Origin: Pseudoalteromonas shioyasakiensis
GTDB lineage: Bacteria > Pseudomonadota > Gammaproteobacteria > Enterobacterales > Alteromonadaceae
Direction of reading: 5' to 3'
NCBI RefSeq assembly: GCF_024518675.1
Contig: NZ_JANIGL010000003.1
Span: forward strand, 310,001 to 374,000
Length of the DNA stretch: 64,000 nt
A program made the translations under genes and the position numbers. Numbering within the stretch: position 1 is the stretch's first letter; every line of letters starts with the position of its first letter. Shown in pieces: positions 36,642 to 45,900 of the stretch. Below the pieces are notes generated by a model that searched no databases, was not told the origin of the DNA, and saw only the letters and a program-made list of their open reading frames with translations.

Positions 36642-37649
36642 ATGATTGATTTTCGTTCGGATACCGTAACCCAACCTTGTAAAACTATGCGTGAAGTGAT
36701 GCACAACGCACCTTTAGGTGATGATGTGTACGGCGATGATCCCAGTGTCAATGCCCTCGAACAATTTGCAGCACAACGCCATGGATTTGCCAGCGCCCTG
36801 TTTTGTAGTTCAGGTACGCAAGCCAACCTACTTGCCCTGATGGCCCATTGCGAACGCGGTGACGAGTACATTTGCGGCCAACGTGCCCATAATTATCAAT
36901 TTGAAGGAGGTGGTGCAGCTGTTCTCGGTTCAATCCAACCCCAACCAATTGAAAATGAAAAAGATGGAAGCCTGTGCTTAACTAAAGTGAAAGCAGCCAT
37001 TAAAGCTGATGACTTCCATTTTGCAAAAACCAAGCTAGTCAGCCTTGAAAACACCATAGGCGGTCAAGTATTGAGTCTGGATTACCTTAAATCTGCACGG
37101 GATTTTGTTGACGAGTATCAACTTTCCCTGCATCTCGACGGGGCTCGAGTCTATAATGCAGCCATTAAACTTGGAGTTGATATTAGAGAAATTACACAAT
37201 ACTTTGATTCTGTTTCAGTGTGCTTATCTAAAGGACTTGGTGCCCCTGTTGGCTCTATTCTTCTTGGTGATGAAGCCCTTATAACAAAAGCTCGGCGTTG
37301 GCGTAAAGTGCTTGGTGGAGGCATGCGCCAAGCAGGTATGTTAGCAGCAGCTGGGCAGTATGCGCTTGAACATAATACAAAACGGTTATCGGATGATCAT
37401 AACAATGCACAGTATTTAGCTACTCAACTGAATACCCTTTGTGGTTTTCATGTAGAGCCTGGTAGCGTTGAAACTAATATCGTCTATGCTAATGTCGATA
37501 ATGAGATTGATCTAGTAGCTATCAGTCAACGCTTAGCAACTCAAAATATACTGTTTTCGCCAGGTGCACCGCTTCGTTTAGTGACACACTTGGGTATCAC
37601 TAGAGAATCAATCGATACATTTATACATGCATTAGCGGCTGAGATTTAA
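36642..37649 (+). CDS. ltaE: Low-specificity L-threonine aldolase
   Basis: PLP enzyme that cleaves L-threonine and L-allo-threonine to glycine and acetaldehyde. 335 aa. [11 protein letters not shown] at the N-terminus, [11 protein letters not shown], His83 stacking on PLP ([11 protein letters not shown]), [11 protein letters not shown] with the PLP-binding Asp, and Lys197 in [11 protein letters not shown] as the Schiff-base lysine. Ribosome site AAGGA precedes the ATG. Its 3' end overlaps tdk on the other strand by 18 bp. Confidence 0.95.
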   Translation: MIDFRSDTVTQPCKTMREVMHNAPLGDDVYGDDPSVNALEQFAAQRHGFASALFCSSGTQANLLALMAHCERGDEYICGQRAHNYQFEGGGAAVLGSIQPQPIENEKDGSLCLTKVKAAIKADDFHFAKTKLVSLENTIGGQVLSLDYLKSARDFVDEYQLSLHLDGARVYNAAIKLGVDIREITQYFDSVSVCLSKGLGAPVGSILLGDEALITKARRWRKVLGGGMRQAGMLAAAGQYALEHNTKRLSDDHNNAQYLATQLNTLCGFHVEPGSVETNIVYANVDNEIDLVAISQRLATQNILFSPGAPLRLVTHLGITRESIDTFIHALAAEI

Positions 37650-38216
37650 CGCCGCTTTATAGTGTTTACGACACACAGAGACATAGCGATTATTACCACC
37701 AATTTCCACTTGGTCGCCATCAGCAATGGCTTCACCGTGCTCATCTGTACGCAACACATGATTCGCTTTACGCCCACAATGACACACGGTTTTAAGCTCA
37801 ATAAGTTTATCGGCCCATGCTAAAAGATACTGTGAACCAGTAAATAGCTCGCCTCTAAAGTCATTACGTAAGCCATAACATAAAACCGGTATACCGAGTT
37901 CATCAACAACATCAGTCAGCTGTAACACTTGCTGTTTAGATAAAAATTGGCACTCATCAACTAATACACAATGGCGTTTTTGTTCACTGTTTAAGCTTTT
38001 GATAAGCTCAAATACATCTTTATCCGCATCAAAAATATGCGCGTCTGCTTGTAAACCAATCCGTGATGATACGACCCCAACTCCAGCTCTGTCATCAATA
38101 GCCGCTGTTAATATAACTGGTTCCATGCCGCGTTCACGATAATTAAATGCTGATTGAAGTAATGTGGTTGATTTACCTGCATTCATTGCAGAATAATAAA
38201 AATACAGCTGAGCCAT
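37632..38216 (-). CDS. tdk: Thymidine kinase
   Basis: Phosphorylates thymidine with ATP in the salvage pathway. 194 aa, class II bacterial type. Walker A is [11 protein letters not shown], the Asp-containing Walker B region is [12 protein letters not shown] with the catalytic Glu, and CHCGRKA with the C-terminal CRKHYK gives the structural-zinc cysteines. Converges with ltaE. Complete and unremarkable. Confidence 0.97.
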   Translation of the reverse strand: MAQLYFYYSAMNAGKSTTLLQSAFNYRERGMEPVILTAAIDDRAGVGVVSSRIGLQADAHIFDADKDVFELIKSLNSEQKRHCVLVDECQFLSKQQVLQLTDVVDELGIPVLCYGLRNDFRGELFTGSQYLLAWADKLIELKTVCHCGRKANHVLRTDEHGEAIADGDQVEIGGNNRYVSVCRKHYKAALNLSR

Positions 38217-38239
38217 CTAGTTACCTTGAACTGAAATCC

Positions 38240-38277
38240 ATAAAAAGAGCAAGTATGCTAGCGCATATTCGCTCTTT
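38240..38277 (-). terminator. Terminator-like hairpin left of the 270-aa binding-protein gene
   Basis: On the minus strand AAAGAGC ... GCTCTTTTTA forms a 7-bp outer stem, a 3x3 internal loop and an inner TATGC/GCATA stem, ending in five Ts. It lies 135 nt past the binding-protein stop and just before tdk, so it would insulate tdk from upstream transcription. Confidence 0.55.
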
Positions 38278-38411
38278 CATCACTCATTTTATTAGATCAA
38301 GAATGTATAAAGTGCTTTAAGTCTTGGTTGATAATATAAGCCTGTACTGTAATGCCCCTTTACAGTCAAACTTGACGTCAGTTTTAACTAACCAAAGTAA
38401 TATCGTCCTAA

Positions 38412-39224
38412 TCAATTCTTTGCATACTTTGTATCAGACATATTACTAAAGTAGTCAATCAATAACTTAGCGCTATCTAATGTGCTTACTTTTTGCCAAA
38501 TCTGTTTACTTAACCCTTTATTTTGCTTATAGAACTGCTGCGAAAAAACCAAGTAGCCATGCTGTAGTTCATAAGGAGGGTAGATAGCTTGTAAATCGTA
38601 GTTACTGTTAGCAAAATTGGTGATTTCAATATCACCAATTTTACAAATCTCGACGGTGGCATCTACCACGCCTTTGTCCACCAGTTCAAAGGCTTTATCG
38701 CGAGAATGGGTGTAGTGAATAAAAAACGGTTCTTTTTCAAGGGTGTTTGATAAGCCATAACCGTTTGGTAACGCAAGTGTAAAGGCTCTTTGCTGGAAGA
38801 TTTCGCGGGTTCGCCATTGCTCTCTAAACTTCTCCCCTCCGACTAAACAACTGCTAACTTGATTCAAAGCACGGCTGGTATCAGGGGTATTATGTTGAGT
38901 CGTAGGGAACACCGCAAAACGCTCTCGACCTTTGCCGTAACTAGCAATAACTGCGTCAATACGATTGTTTTTTAGATCGTTCACACACTGTTGCCAAGGC
39001 TTTCGTTGATAGCTAATTTTAATACTTGAGAGTTTTTTATCTAATTGACGTATTAACTCTAATACGGCGCCAGGTTCATGCAGCGCAATTGTCTGCCCTG
39101 CCCCTATAAATAAAGGGGCAACCTGTTTATCTTCATAACAAAATTTTAGTTCTGTAGTCGCAAATACCGAAAAATTAAAAACAAATAAATTAATTAAAAT
39201 AAAAGCATGTAATGAGCTTTTCAT
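38412..39224 (-). CDS. Periplasmic solute-binding protein, SBP_bac_3-like
   Basis: 270 aa with a signal peptide (MKSSLHAFILINLFVFNFSVFA). The mature protein starts TELKFCYEDKQVAPLF and has GAVLELIRQL, a PWQQCVNDLKNNRIDAVIASYG segment and a lobe-2 region VDKGVVDATVEICK, as in orphan family-3 binding proteins. A Cys pair (C29 region and C103) might form a disulphide. No permease or kinase nearby. Ligand unknown. Confidence 0.75.
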   Translation of the reverse strand: MKSSLHAFILINLFVFNFSVFATTELKFCYEDKQVAPLFIGAGQTIALHEPGAVLELIRQLDKKLSSIKISYQRKPWQQCVNDLKNNRIDAVIASYGKGRERFAVFPTTQHNTPDTSRALNQVSSCLVGGEKFREQWRTREIFQQRAFTLALPNGYGLSNTLEKEPFFIHYTHSRDKAFELVDKGVVDATVEICKIGDIEITNFANSNYDLQAIYPPYELQHGYLVFSQQFYKQNKGLSKQIWQKVSTLDSAKLLIDYFSNMSDTKYAKN

Positions 39225-39305
39225 CCTACACTCACCCTTCTAAATCAACTGTAATTAGTTATGTCTCTTTAGAGTGTAGACCTTAAATTTAAAAGTTCGA
39301 TAATT

Positions 39306-39806
39306 TTATAAAATCCCCTCATGTTCTAGCAGCCACTGTTTACGCTTTAAGCCACCGGCATAGCCGGTTAATTTTCCACTGGCGCCGATAATACGATGGC
39401 AAGGAACGATAATACTGATTGGATTTTTGCCATTTGCAGCACCAACGGCTCTGACAGCTTTAGGATTATTTAATGCAATTGCGATATCACTATAGCTTTG
39501 CGTCTTACCATAAGGTACTGCTATTAATGCTTGCCAAACAGCTTGTTGAAACTCGGTTCCTTGGGTATCCAAACTTAATGAAAAACTCTGTCGTTGTTTA
39601 TTAAAATACTGCTCGAGCTGCTTTGCACATTCAAGAATGTGAAGGTTAGTGACTTGCTCAATACTTGTTTCAGGGTATTGCGTGGGTGGATAAAAGCCAA
39701 CATAACTCACACCTTTGGTTGTTGCTTGAATAATAACATTATCAAGCGGGCTCATTATCTGCGTTTGAATAGTGTGTGGTGTTGTATTCATATAAGTTGT
39801 TGCCAT
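39306..39806 (-). CDS. ogt: Methylated-DNA--protein-cysteine S-methyltransferase
   Basis: Suicide repair enzyme that takes methyl groups from O6-methylguanine. 166 aa. The acceptor is Cys136 in IIVPCHRIIG, with GTEFQQAVWQAL and RAVGAANGKNPI as the DNA-binding and Asn-hinge parts. It overlaps the end of the Ada-AlkA gene by 19 nt if the first ATG is used; a second ATG at 39791 overlaps the upstream TGA as ATGA, the classic coupling form. Works with the upstream gene in alkylation repair. Confidence 0.95.
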   Translation of the reverse strand: MATTYMNTTPHTIQTQIMSPLDNVIIQATTKGVSYVGFYPPTQYPETSIEQVTNLHILECAKQLEQYFNKQRQSFSLSLDTQGTEFQQAVWQALIAVPYGKTQSYSDIAIALNNPKAVRAVGAANGKNPISIIVPCHRIIGASGKLTGYAGGLKRKQWLLEHEGIL

Positions 39807-41149
39807 AGTTGAAAAGTTAAATAACTACGAAATGGTGAACATGCCCCGCTCTCAAAAGCTGAGGCATTTGCTTGCGCTTTTTTAACACCTAAATCACCAT
39901 CAAGTAAGATGTCTGGCTGACTTTGCCCCCGTAACTTAGCGTAATTAACCGTCCACGGGCCGATACCTTTTAATGCCAGCCATTGATCTAAGTCCGTACA
40001 ATTCGGGTGTTGTTGACAAAAGTTAGCTAAGTTAATCAGTGCATTTTTACGCGCCTGTGGCATTTTAAAAAAGCTCAATTCACTTGTAGCTACCGATGAG
40101 GGTGTAGGGAAATAAACACGCGCTTGGTCTTTTTCACCCAACTCACTAACTAACTTCGTGACTAAGTTATGGGCAGCACTCACGCTAACTTGCTGCCCTA
40201 ACACTGCCCGCATTCCTGCTTCAAAAGCAGACCAAATACCCGGTAAACGTAAGCCCTCTGTCAACTTAAAAGCGCCGTGAATATGGGTGTTCAAATGTTG
40301 TTCTATCAGGGCTGTATCTGCATCTAAATCAAGTACACGGCGTATATTGGTCAATATAGGATGCAAAAAGCGGGGATCACTTATGTCTATTTCCACTGAA
40401 AAATAATGCTTATCTTTTACAAATGTGGCCGTAAACTGACCATGATATTGCTCAGTCTTAAAACTACGGCCATAGCTAATGTCGGATAACCACTCAATCG
40501 GTGCAATCAATCTTTTTGCTAAAAATTGCTGTAGTGCTAACCAATTATAAGGCGGCCTAAAAGGCAACTTTAGCGTTATTTTGCTGGTATTGGGCTTTGA
40601 CTTGGTTCGCATTTTACTTGGGCATATATGTAGCTGCTGTAAAAATGCATCATTAAAACGACGAATACTGTTAAAACCCGCTGCGAAGGCAATCTCAGAT
40701 ACAGGTAAACTGGTTTCTTGCAATAACGTTTTAGCAAAATGGCATTGATTAAATAAACGATATTGAGTAACTGAAATACCAAAATGTTGATGAAATAAAC
40801 GGCGTAAGTAACGACTGGTGATCCCTAAACGCTCAGCCAATTGTTCACAACTTTGCGGCTGGCTAAAGTTACTATCAATGAGAGCTTTTGCCCGTAAGGC
40901 TGTGGTTTGTGTGCCTTGCCACGCGCTGCTGCCTGGGGCGCTATCTGGGCGACAACGAATACAGGGTCTAAAACCAGCGAGTGCTGCACTATGAGCATAC
41001 TGAAAATACTCTACGTTATGTTCTTTTGCGGTTGGGGCGGGACATATTGGCCGACAATAAATGCCGGTGCTTTTCACTGCAATAAAAAACAGCCCGTCAA
41101 AACGATGATCACGGCTTTGACGGGCACGTTGCCAATGGCTGGTATCCAT
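39788..41149 (-). CDS. Ada-like sensor/AraC/AlkA fusion: DNA-3-methyladenine glycosylase
   Basis: 453 aa, three modules. Residues 1-80: Ada zinc domain with all four cysteines (C32, C36, C63, C66) in GIYCRPIC and RPCIRC, so methyl-phosphotriester sensing can work. Residues 82-185: AraC-type HTH (CEQLAERLGITSRYLRRLFHQHFG, PVSEIAFAAGFNSIRRFNDAF). Residues 190-450: AlkA glycosylase with the helix-hairpin-helix LKGIGPWTVNYAKLRG and a catalytic Asp in LLDGDLGVKKA. It should both excise alkylated bases and activate its own operon when methylated. Ogt follows, overlapping. Confidence 0.93.
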   Translation of the reverse strand: MDTSHWQRARQSRDHRFDGLFFIAVKSTGIYCRPICPAPTAKEHNVEYFQYAHSAALAGFRPCIRCRPDSAPGSSAWQGTQTTALRAKALIDSNFSQPQSCEQLAERLGITSRYLRRLFHQHFGISVTQYRLFNQCHFAKTLLQETSLPVSEIAFAAGFNSIRRFNDAFLQQLHICPSKMRTKSKPNTSKITLKLPFRPPYNWLALQQFLAKRLIAPIEWLSDISYGRSFKTEQYHGQFTATFVKDKHYFSVEIDISDPRFLHPILTNIRRVLDLDADTALIEQHLNTHIHGAFKLTEGLRLPGIWSAFEAGMRAVLGQQVSVSAAHNLVTKLVSELGEKDQARVYFPTPSSVATSELSFFKMPQARKNALINLANFCQQHPNCTDLDQWLALKGIGPWTVNYAKLRGQSQPDILLDGDLGVKKAQANASAFESGACSPFRSYLTFQLWQQLI

Positions 41150-41225
41150 AAATTAATGCTCAAACTAACTGCTTCTAACAACTAGCTTACGCGAAAAATA
41201 ACAGTTTACTAGCCGTTTTCGGCAC

Positions 41226-41837
41226 TTATCCTATTGCCGCATCATAACGTCGCTGTACTTCATCCCAATTAATAACATTGTAAAATGCAGCTATGTATTC
41301 TGGGCGGCGGTTTTGATACTTCAAGTAATAAGCATGTTCCCATACATCTAAGCCCAAAATAGGTGTATTGCCATGCATTAATGGACTGTCTTGATTTAAA
41401 CTACTTTCTACCACCAACTCTTTATTAGCGGTAACACTAAGCCATGCCCAACCACTGCCGAAACGACTGACAGCAGCATTAGTAAATTGCGTTTTAAAGC
41501 TTTCAAAATCTGAAAATGCAGTATTAATGGCTTGCGCTAATTCGCCTTGTGGTTCTCCACCTCCATTTGGACTCATCACTGTCCAAAATAACGAGTGGTT
41601 ATTATGTCCACCTGCATGCTCTTGCACTGCCTTTTGCAATGATTGCGGCAAAGTGCTTATTTTACGAAGCAAGGTTTCAGTGTCTTGCTCTGCATAATGT
41701 GTATCTTCAAGCGCTGCATTTGCTTTATTAATATATGTTTGATGATGCAGTGTATGATGAATCTCCATGGTTTTGGCGTCTATGTGAGGCTCTAACGCAT
41801 CATATTCGTATGGTAACGGAGGAAGTGTGTATGCCAT
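41226..41837 (-). CDS. sodA: Superoxide dismutase, Mn type
   Basis: Converts superoxide to H2O2 and O2. 203 aa. Metal ligands are His27, His81, Asp164 and His168 ([19 protein letters not shown]). Gly77 in AGGHNNHS and Gln149 in NQDSPLMHG are the residues that mark MnSOD instead of FeSOD. Ribosome site AAAGGAG directly abuts CAATC before the ATG, so the leader reads GAGCAAT, complementary to the core of the candidate small RNA. 31 nt downstream of a TPR-like gene, probably one operon. Confidence 0.95.
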   Translation of the reverse strand: MAYTLPPLPYEYDALEPHIDAKTMEIHHTLHHQTYINKANAALEDTHYAEQDTETLLRKISTLPQSLQKAVQEHAGGHNNHSLFWTVMSPNGGGEPQGELAQAINTAFSDFESFKTQFTNAAVSRFGSGWAWLSVTANKELVVESSLNQDSPLMHGNTPILGLDVWEHAYYLKYQNRRPEYIAAFYNVINWDEVQRRYDAAIG

Positions 41838-41868
41838 GATTGCTCCTTTAAGGCTTATGGGTGATTGA

Positions 41869-42375
41869 TCAATGCAAGGTTGCAGGTTGATCAGGTGAAT
41901 AACTTAAAGTGTGATTTATTTTTTCAATCAGGTGCGGGTGATGACTGTGCAATTTTGCAAATTGTACTAACTCTAAATAAGTCTTATGGTGGTGATGCAC
42001 TACAACAGTGCGCACTGTATTACACGGATGCTTTATTAAATCGCTCAAGGTAAGGTGAACATCACACAGCCATTTACATGCTTGTTCACATTGATTCATA
42101 GCTCGATAAGTATCTGCAAGGTTATGTGCAGCAACCACTAATGCAGGGCAACAGTGCTCTATCGCCCCAATCACCGATTGACATACTTTTGCTTTACTAA
42201 ATTGGCTTAAAAGGTGAGCTGCGAGTGTATGCGCTGTGGTGTACTTATCCCTAGCTTCTAGTAACGCACCACGCTCAAACGCATAATTACCAGCCATGAT
42301 ATTTGATTGCCAAGGACTAAGTGCTTGATCGACTTGTGGTAAGTTTAAACTATCATTCAGTTGAGGGCGTGGCAT
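41869..42375 (-). CDS. TPR-like protein, possibly DUF2753 family
   Basis: 168 aa, helical, His- and Cys-rich: [27 protein letters not shown] and [25 protein letters not shown] read as two to three TPR-like hairpins, and [13 protein letters not shown] contains four consecutive His. I associate this layout with DUF2753 proteins of Vibrio and relatives, but not firmly. Upstream of and probably co-transcribed with sodA; the His/Cys content could bind metal, which would suit a MnSOD partner, but that is inference. Confidence 0.6.
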   Translation of the reverse strand: MPRPQLNDSLNLPQVDQALSPWQSNIMAGNYAFERGALLEARDKYTTAHTLAAHLLSQFSKAKVCQSVIGAIEHCCPALVVAAHNLADTYRAMNQCEQACKWLCDVHLTLSDLIKHPCNTVRTVVVHHHHKTYLELVQFAKLHSHHPHLIEKINHTLSYSPDQPATLH

Positions 42376-42434
42376 TTAATCACCTGCACAAAATTATATT
42401 GATGCGCTTAATCTACACACCAACACAACTTAAT

Positions 42435-42453
42435 GCAAATGATTTTTATTTAT
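42435..42453 (-). promoter_or_regulatory. Weak Fur-like site upstream of the TPR-sodA genes
   Basis: The minus strand reads ATAAATAAAAATCATTTGC, which matches the 19-bp Fur consensus at about 12 positions and resembles the AATAAAAACAATTATC core found before the siderophore receptor and bfd. It lies about 60-80 bp before the first gene of the pair. sodA genes are classic Fur targets, which is the main support. Confidence 0.3.
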
Positions 42454-42467
42454 ATTGATCTTAACCT

Positions 42468-42959
42468 TTATCTTTCAGCAAACTCAATTAACTCTTGCCC
42501 AGCGAGTCGGTAAATAATCCATTCATCCTGTGGCTTGGCATTAATACTGTTATAAAAATCAATAGCTGGTTGATTCCAATCTAAAACAACCCATTCAAAA
42601 CGGCCACAATCTTTACTGATCGCCTGACGAGCTAAGTGTTTCATTATCAGTTTACCGGCCCCTTTACCTCTACTATCTGGGCTTACGTACAAATCTTCTA
42701 AATACAAACCGTTTTTACCAAGCCAAGTAGAGTAGTTATAAAAGTACACGGCAAAGCCAATGGCTTCATCACCGTCTAAACAAATAATGCTGTGTGCTGT
42801 TGCCCCTTCACTAAACAAGGTTTTTAAAATTGCTTGCTCATCAGTTTTTACTGCATCAGGTTCTTTTTCATAAATGGCAAGTTCGTTAATAAAGTGCAAA
42901 ATGGTTGCTGCATCTGATGGCTGTGCATCTCTAATTGTGATTGTCTGTGTGTTATTCAT
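42468..42959 (-). CDS. GNAT N-acetyltransferase, diamine-acetyltransferase-like
   Basis: 163 aa with the full GNAT core: TIRDAQPSDAATILHFINELAIYEKEPD, LYLEDLYVSPDSRGKGAGKLIMKHLA (acetyl-CoA loop RGKGAGK) and WVVLDWNQPAIDFYNSINA. This pattern is that of the spermidine/spermine-acetyltransferase-like (SSAT) group. Substrate unproven. Its ATG directly follows the stop of the hybrid kinase gene (TAAATG), so the two are co-translated. Confidence 0.87.
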   Translation of the reverse strand: MNNTQTITIRDAQPSDAATILHFINELAIYEKEPDAVKTDEQAILKTLFSEGATAHSIICLDGDEAIGFAVYFYNYSTWLGKNGLYLEDLYVSPDSRGKGAGKLIMKHLARQAISKDCGRFEWVVLDWNQPAIDFYNSINAKPQDEWIIYRLAGQELIEFAER

Positions 42960-45900
42960 TTAAAATTGCTCGAGTTTCTCTTTTAATATATCTAATTGAA
43001 TTGGTTTGGCTAAATAATCATTCATACCGGTGGCTAAACAGTAATCGCGATCGGTATCCATGGCATTAGCCGTCAGCGCAATAATGGTAATATCTTGATG
43101 TTTATAACCGGCTTCACCTGCGCGAATCGCACGAGTGGCATCAAACCCATCCATTATAGGCATTTGGCAATCCATCAATACCAAAGCAAAATGGTCGCCG
43201 GGCACCTTTGCTAATATAGACAATGCTTGTTGCCCATTTTCAGCCAAAGTCACTTGATAGTTTAGCTTACTTAACATTAGCTTAGCGACTTGTTGATTGA
43301 TTGGGTTATCTTCCACTAGCAGGATATAATTATTCTTATTAATACTGCGTAACGATGAAATGTAGCTTGAAGTAACAAGCGGTAGATCAGTTTCATCGCT
43401 GTTATTTGCGATCACTGCCATCGCAGAAATAAGATCCGCCGTTGTGATAGGTTTAGGAAAGTATGCCTGAAAACCGGCATCACTGTAGCGCTGCGCCCCT
43501 TCCATGCCCGCTATACTGGTCATCATCACTAATGGCATAGCCTTAAATGCTTCATCTGCTTTTAATATTCGACATAATTCGATGCCATCAATGTCAGGCA
43601 TTTGCATATCAAGGACTGCAATATCATAAAGCGGTAAATTGTCACTAACACGACTTTTGCATAAACGGATAGCTTGATTTGCATCGCAGGCAAGCTCAAC
43701 GTTTGCTCCCCAGTGTTCTAATTGCTGGCTGATCACTATCCGGTTTGTTTCATTGTCATCAACCACTAGAATACTCAGCTGTTCCATATCGATACGAGGA
43801 ATACTTTGTTGAGTTTCAACTCCTGGTAGTAACATAACACTAGCGGTAAACTCACTGCCTTTACCGACTTCACTGGTAACACTCACTGAGCCACCCATAA
43901 GCTCACAAAGTTGCTTACAGATAGCGAGACCAAGCCCTGTACCGCCATACTCACGGGTTGTTGAAGCATCGACTTGCGAAAATGGGCTAAATAAGTCTTT
44001 TTGTTTTGCACTATCAATCCCTATCCCTGAGTCTTTAACCGAAATAGTTAACTGATACTGCTCATCTAAACGCGCTAAATTAGCGGTTATAACAACCTCG
44101 CCTTGTTGGGTAAACTTAACAGCATTACTGATTAAGTTTGTCAGTACTTGGCGGATCCGCCCTGGATCGCCTCTAAGATCAGCAGGAACCACACCAACAA
44201 CATCAAGAATAATCTCTATGTTCTTTTCTTGTGCCCGTAAAGCTTGCGATTCAGCCACTTGGCCTAATAAATCACACGCATTAAAGTTAATGCTCTCTAG
44301 CTCGATTTTTCCTGCTTCTACTTTAGAAAAGTCTAAAATGTCGTTGATCACCGACAACAAAGAATGAGCGCTATTTTTCGCAATCGAAACCTTCGTTTGT
44401 ACTGGCTTGTTTAACGGCTCCAGCTCTATTAGCTCTAACATCCCTAAAACACCGTTCATTGGTGTTCGAATTTCATGACTCATGGTTGCCAAAAACTGGC
44501 TTTTCGCCAATGCAGCATCATTCGCTTTTGCCAATGCAACTTTTAATTCTTCAGCGGTTTCTTTTTGGTTTTGCGACATTAATACACTGCCAACAAGGGT
44601 AGCAAGTGAACGTAAATAAGTTTCTTCGTTCTGACTCCAAGCCCGGTATTCACCCACACTCTCAGCACAAATCACCCCCAAAATCCCATCACCCGTAGAG
44701 ATTACGGCATCGAGAATCGACTTAATATTTAAAGGCGAAGTGTAATCTTTAATAAACTCAACCGTAGCGGGATGGGTATTAACATTGTTAATGCCTAATA
44801 AGCCTTGGGCAAAAATCGTTTTATAATAACTTGGATATTCATCTACTTTTAACACAAAGCTTTGCTGCTGCACGCCTTCTTCGGCACTGTATAAACTCAT
44901 GCAGTGCATTTCTTGGTTATTCGAATCAAACAACCACACTGATGCTCGTTGTACATTCAGTACTTCGCACATGGATTGCGCAACTAAATCTTTTACCTTA
45001 CTAAAATTACCAGAGAGTATTTGCGGTGATACCGTTAGGCTGGCTAAGTTTTTGTTATACTGATTTGCTTTAATACTTTCTAATTCAAGGCGTTTATACG
45101 TATCAATATTTTGAAAAGAGCCATAAACACGAATGCATTTACCCTCTGAAAACTCAGCTTGCCCTATTGATTTAACCCAACGCTCTTTACCTGTTTTAGT
45201 AATTATAATCAGTTCGACTTCCCAACTTTGCCCATCTGCAACGGCCTTTTCAAATAGCTCACTAATTTTATCTCGGTGCATTCCTTCTTTATAAAAATCC
45301 AGCGCTTGTTCAATTTTAGGTTGATAATCATCTGACACTTCATGAATTGCTTTAACTTCTTCTGACCAATAGATTTTTGCACGCTCTAAATCAACTTCCC
45401 AAGCACCGATTTGCCCTTGTTTACTCATGGTTTCAAGTAGGCTTTGCTGACGATACAACTGCGATTGGGTATTATATTGCTCGGTAATATCTAAAATAAA
45501 TCCATCAAGGTAGAGCACATTCGACGAATCATCAAACACTGCTTGGCCTTTTTCATGTACCCAGTGCGTGCTTGAGTCCGATGCAATTAACCGGTATTCG
45601 ATAGACCAAGGCTGCTGTAACGCTATTTGCTTGGCAACTTCTTGTTCCACTTTAGCGGCATCATCTGGATGAATTAACTGAGCAAATTCAAGGTGATAGT
45701 TATTAACCAAATCATGAGGTTCATAGCCTGTAATCGTTTTTGTTTGGTCACTCATATAAAGCATGGTCCATTGCTCGTCATATTTGCAGCGATAGACAAT
45801 GCCCGGGATATTTTCAACCAGCGATGCAAACCGATCCCGCCCTTGTTGTAATTGGGTTTCGATCTCTTTACGCTCGGTAATGTCTAAGTGGGTACCGATC

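Noticed and set aside
38346..38366. ACTGTAA/TTACAGT hairpin near the 270-aa binding-protein gene as a terminator
   Set aside because: No U tract on either strand; the hairpin at 38240-38277 is a better candidate.
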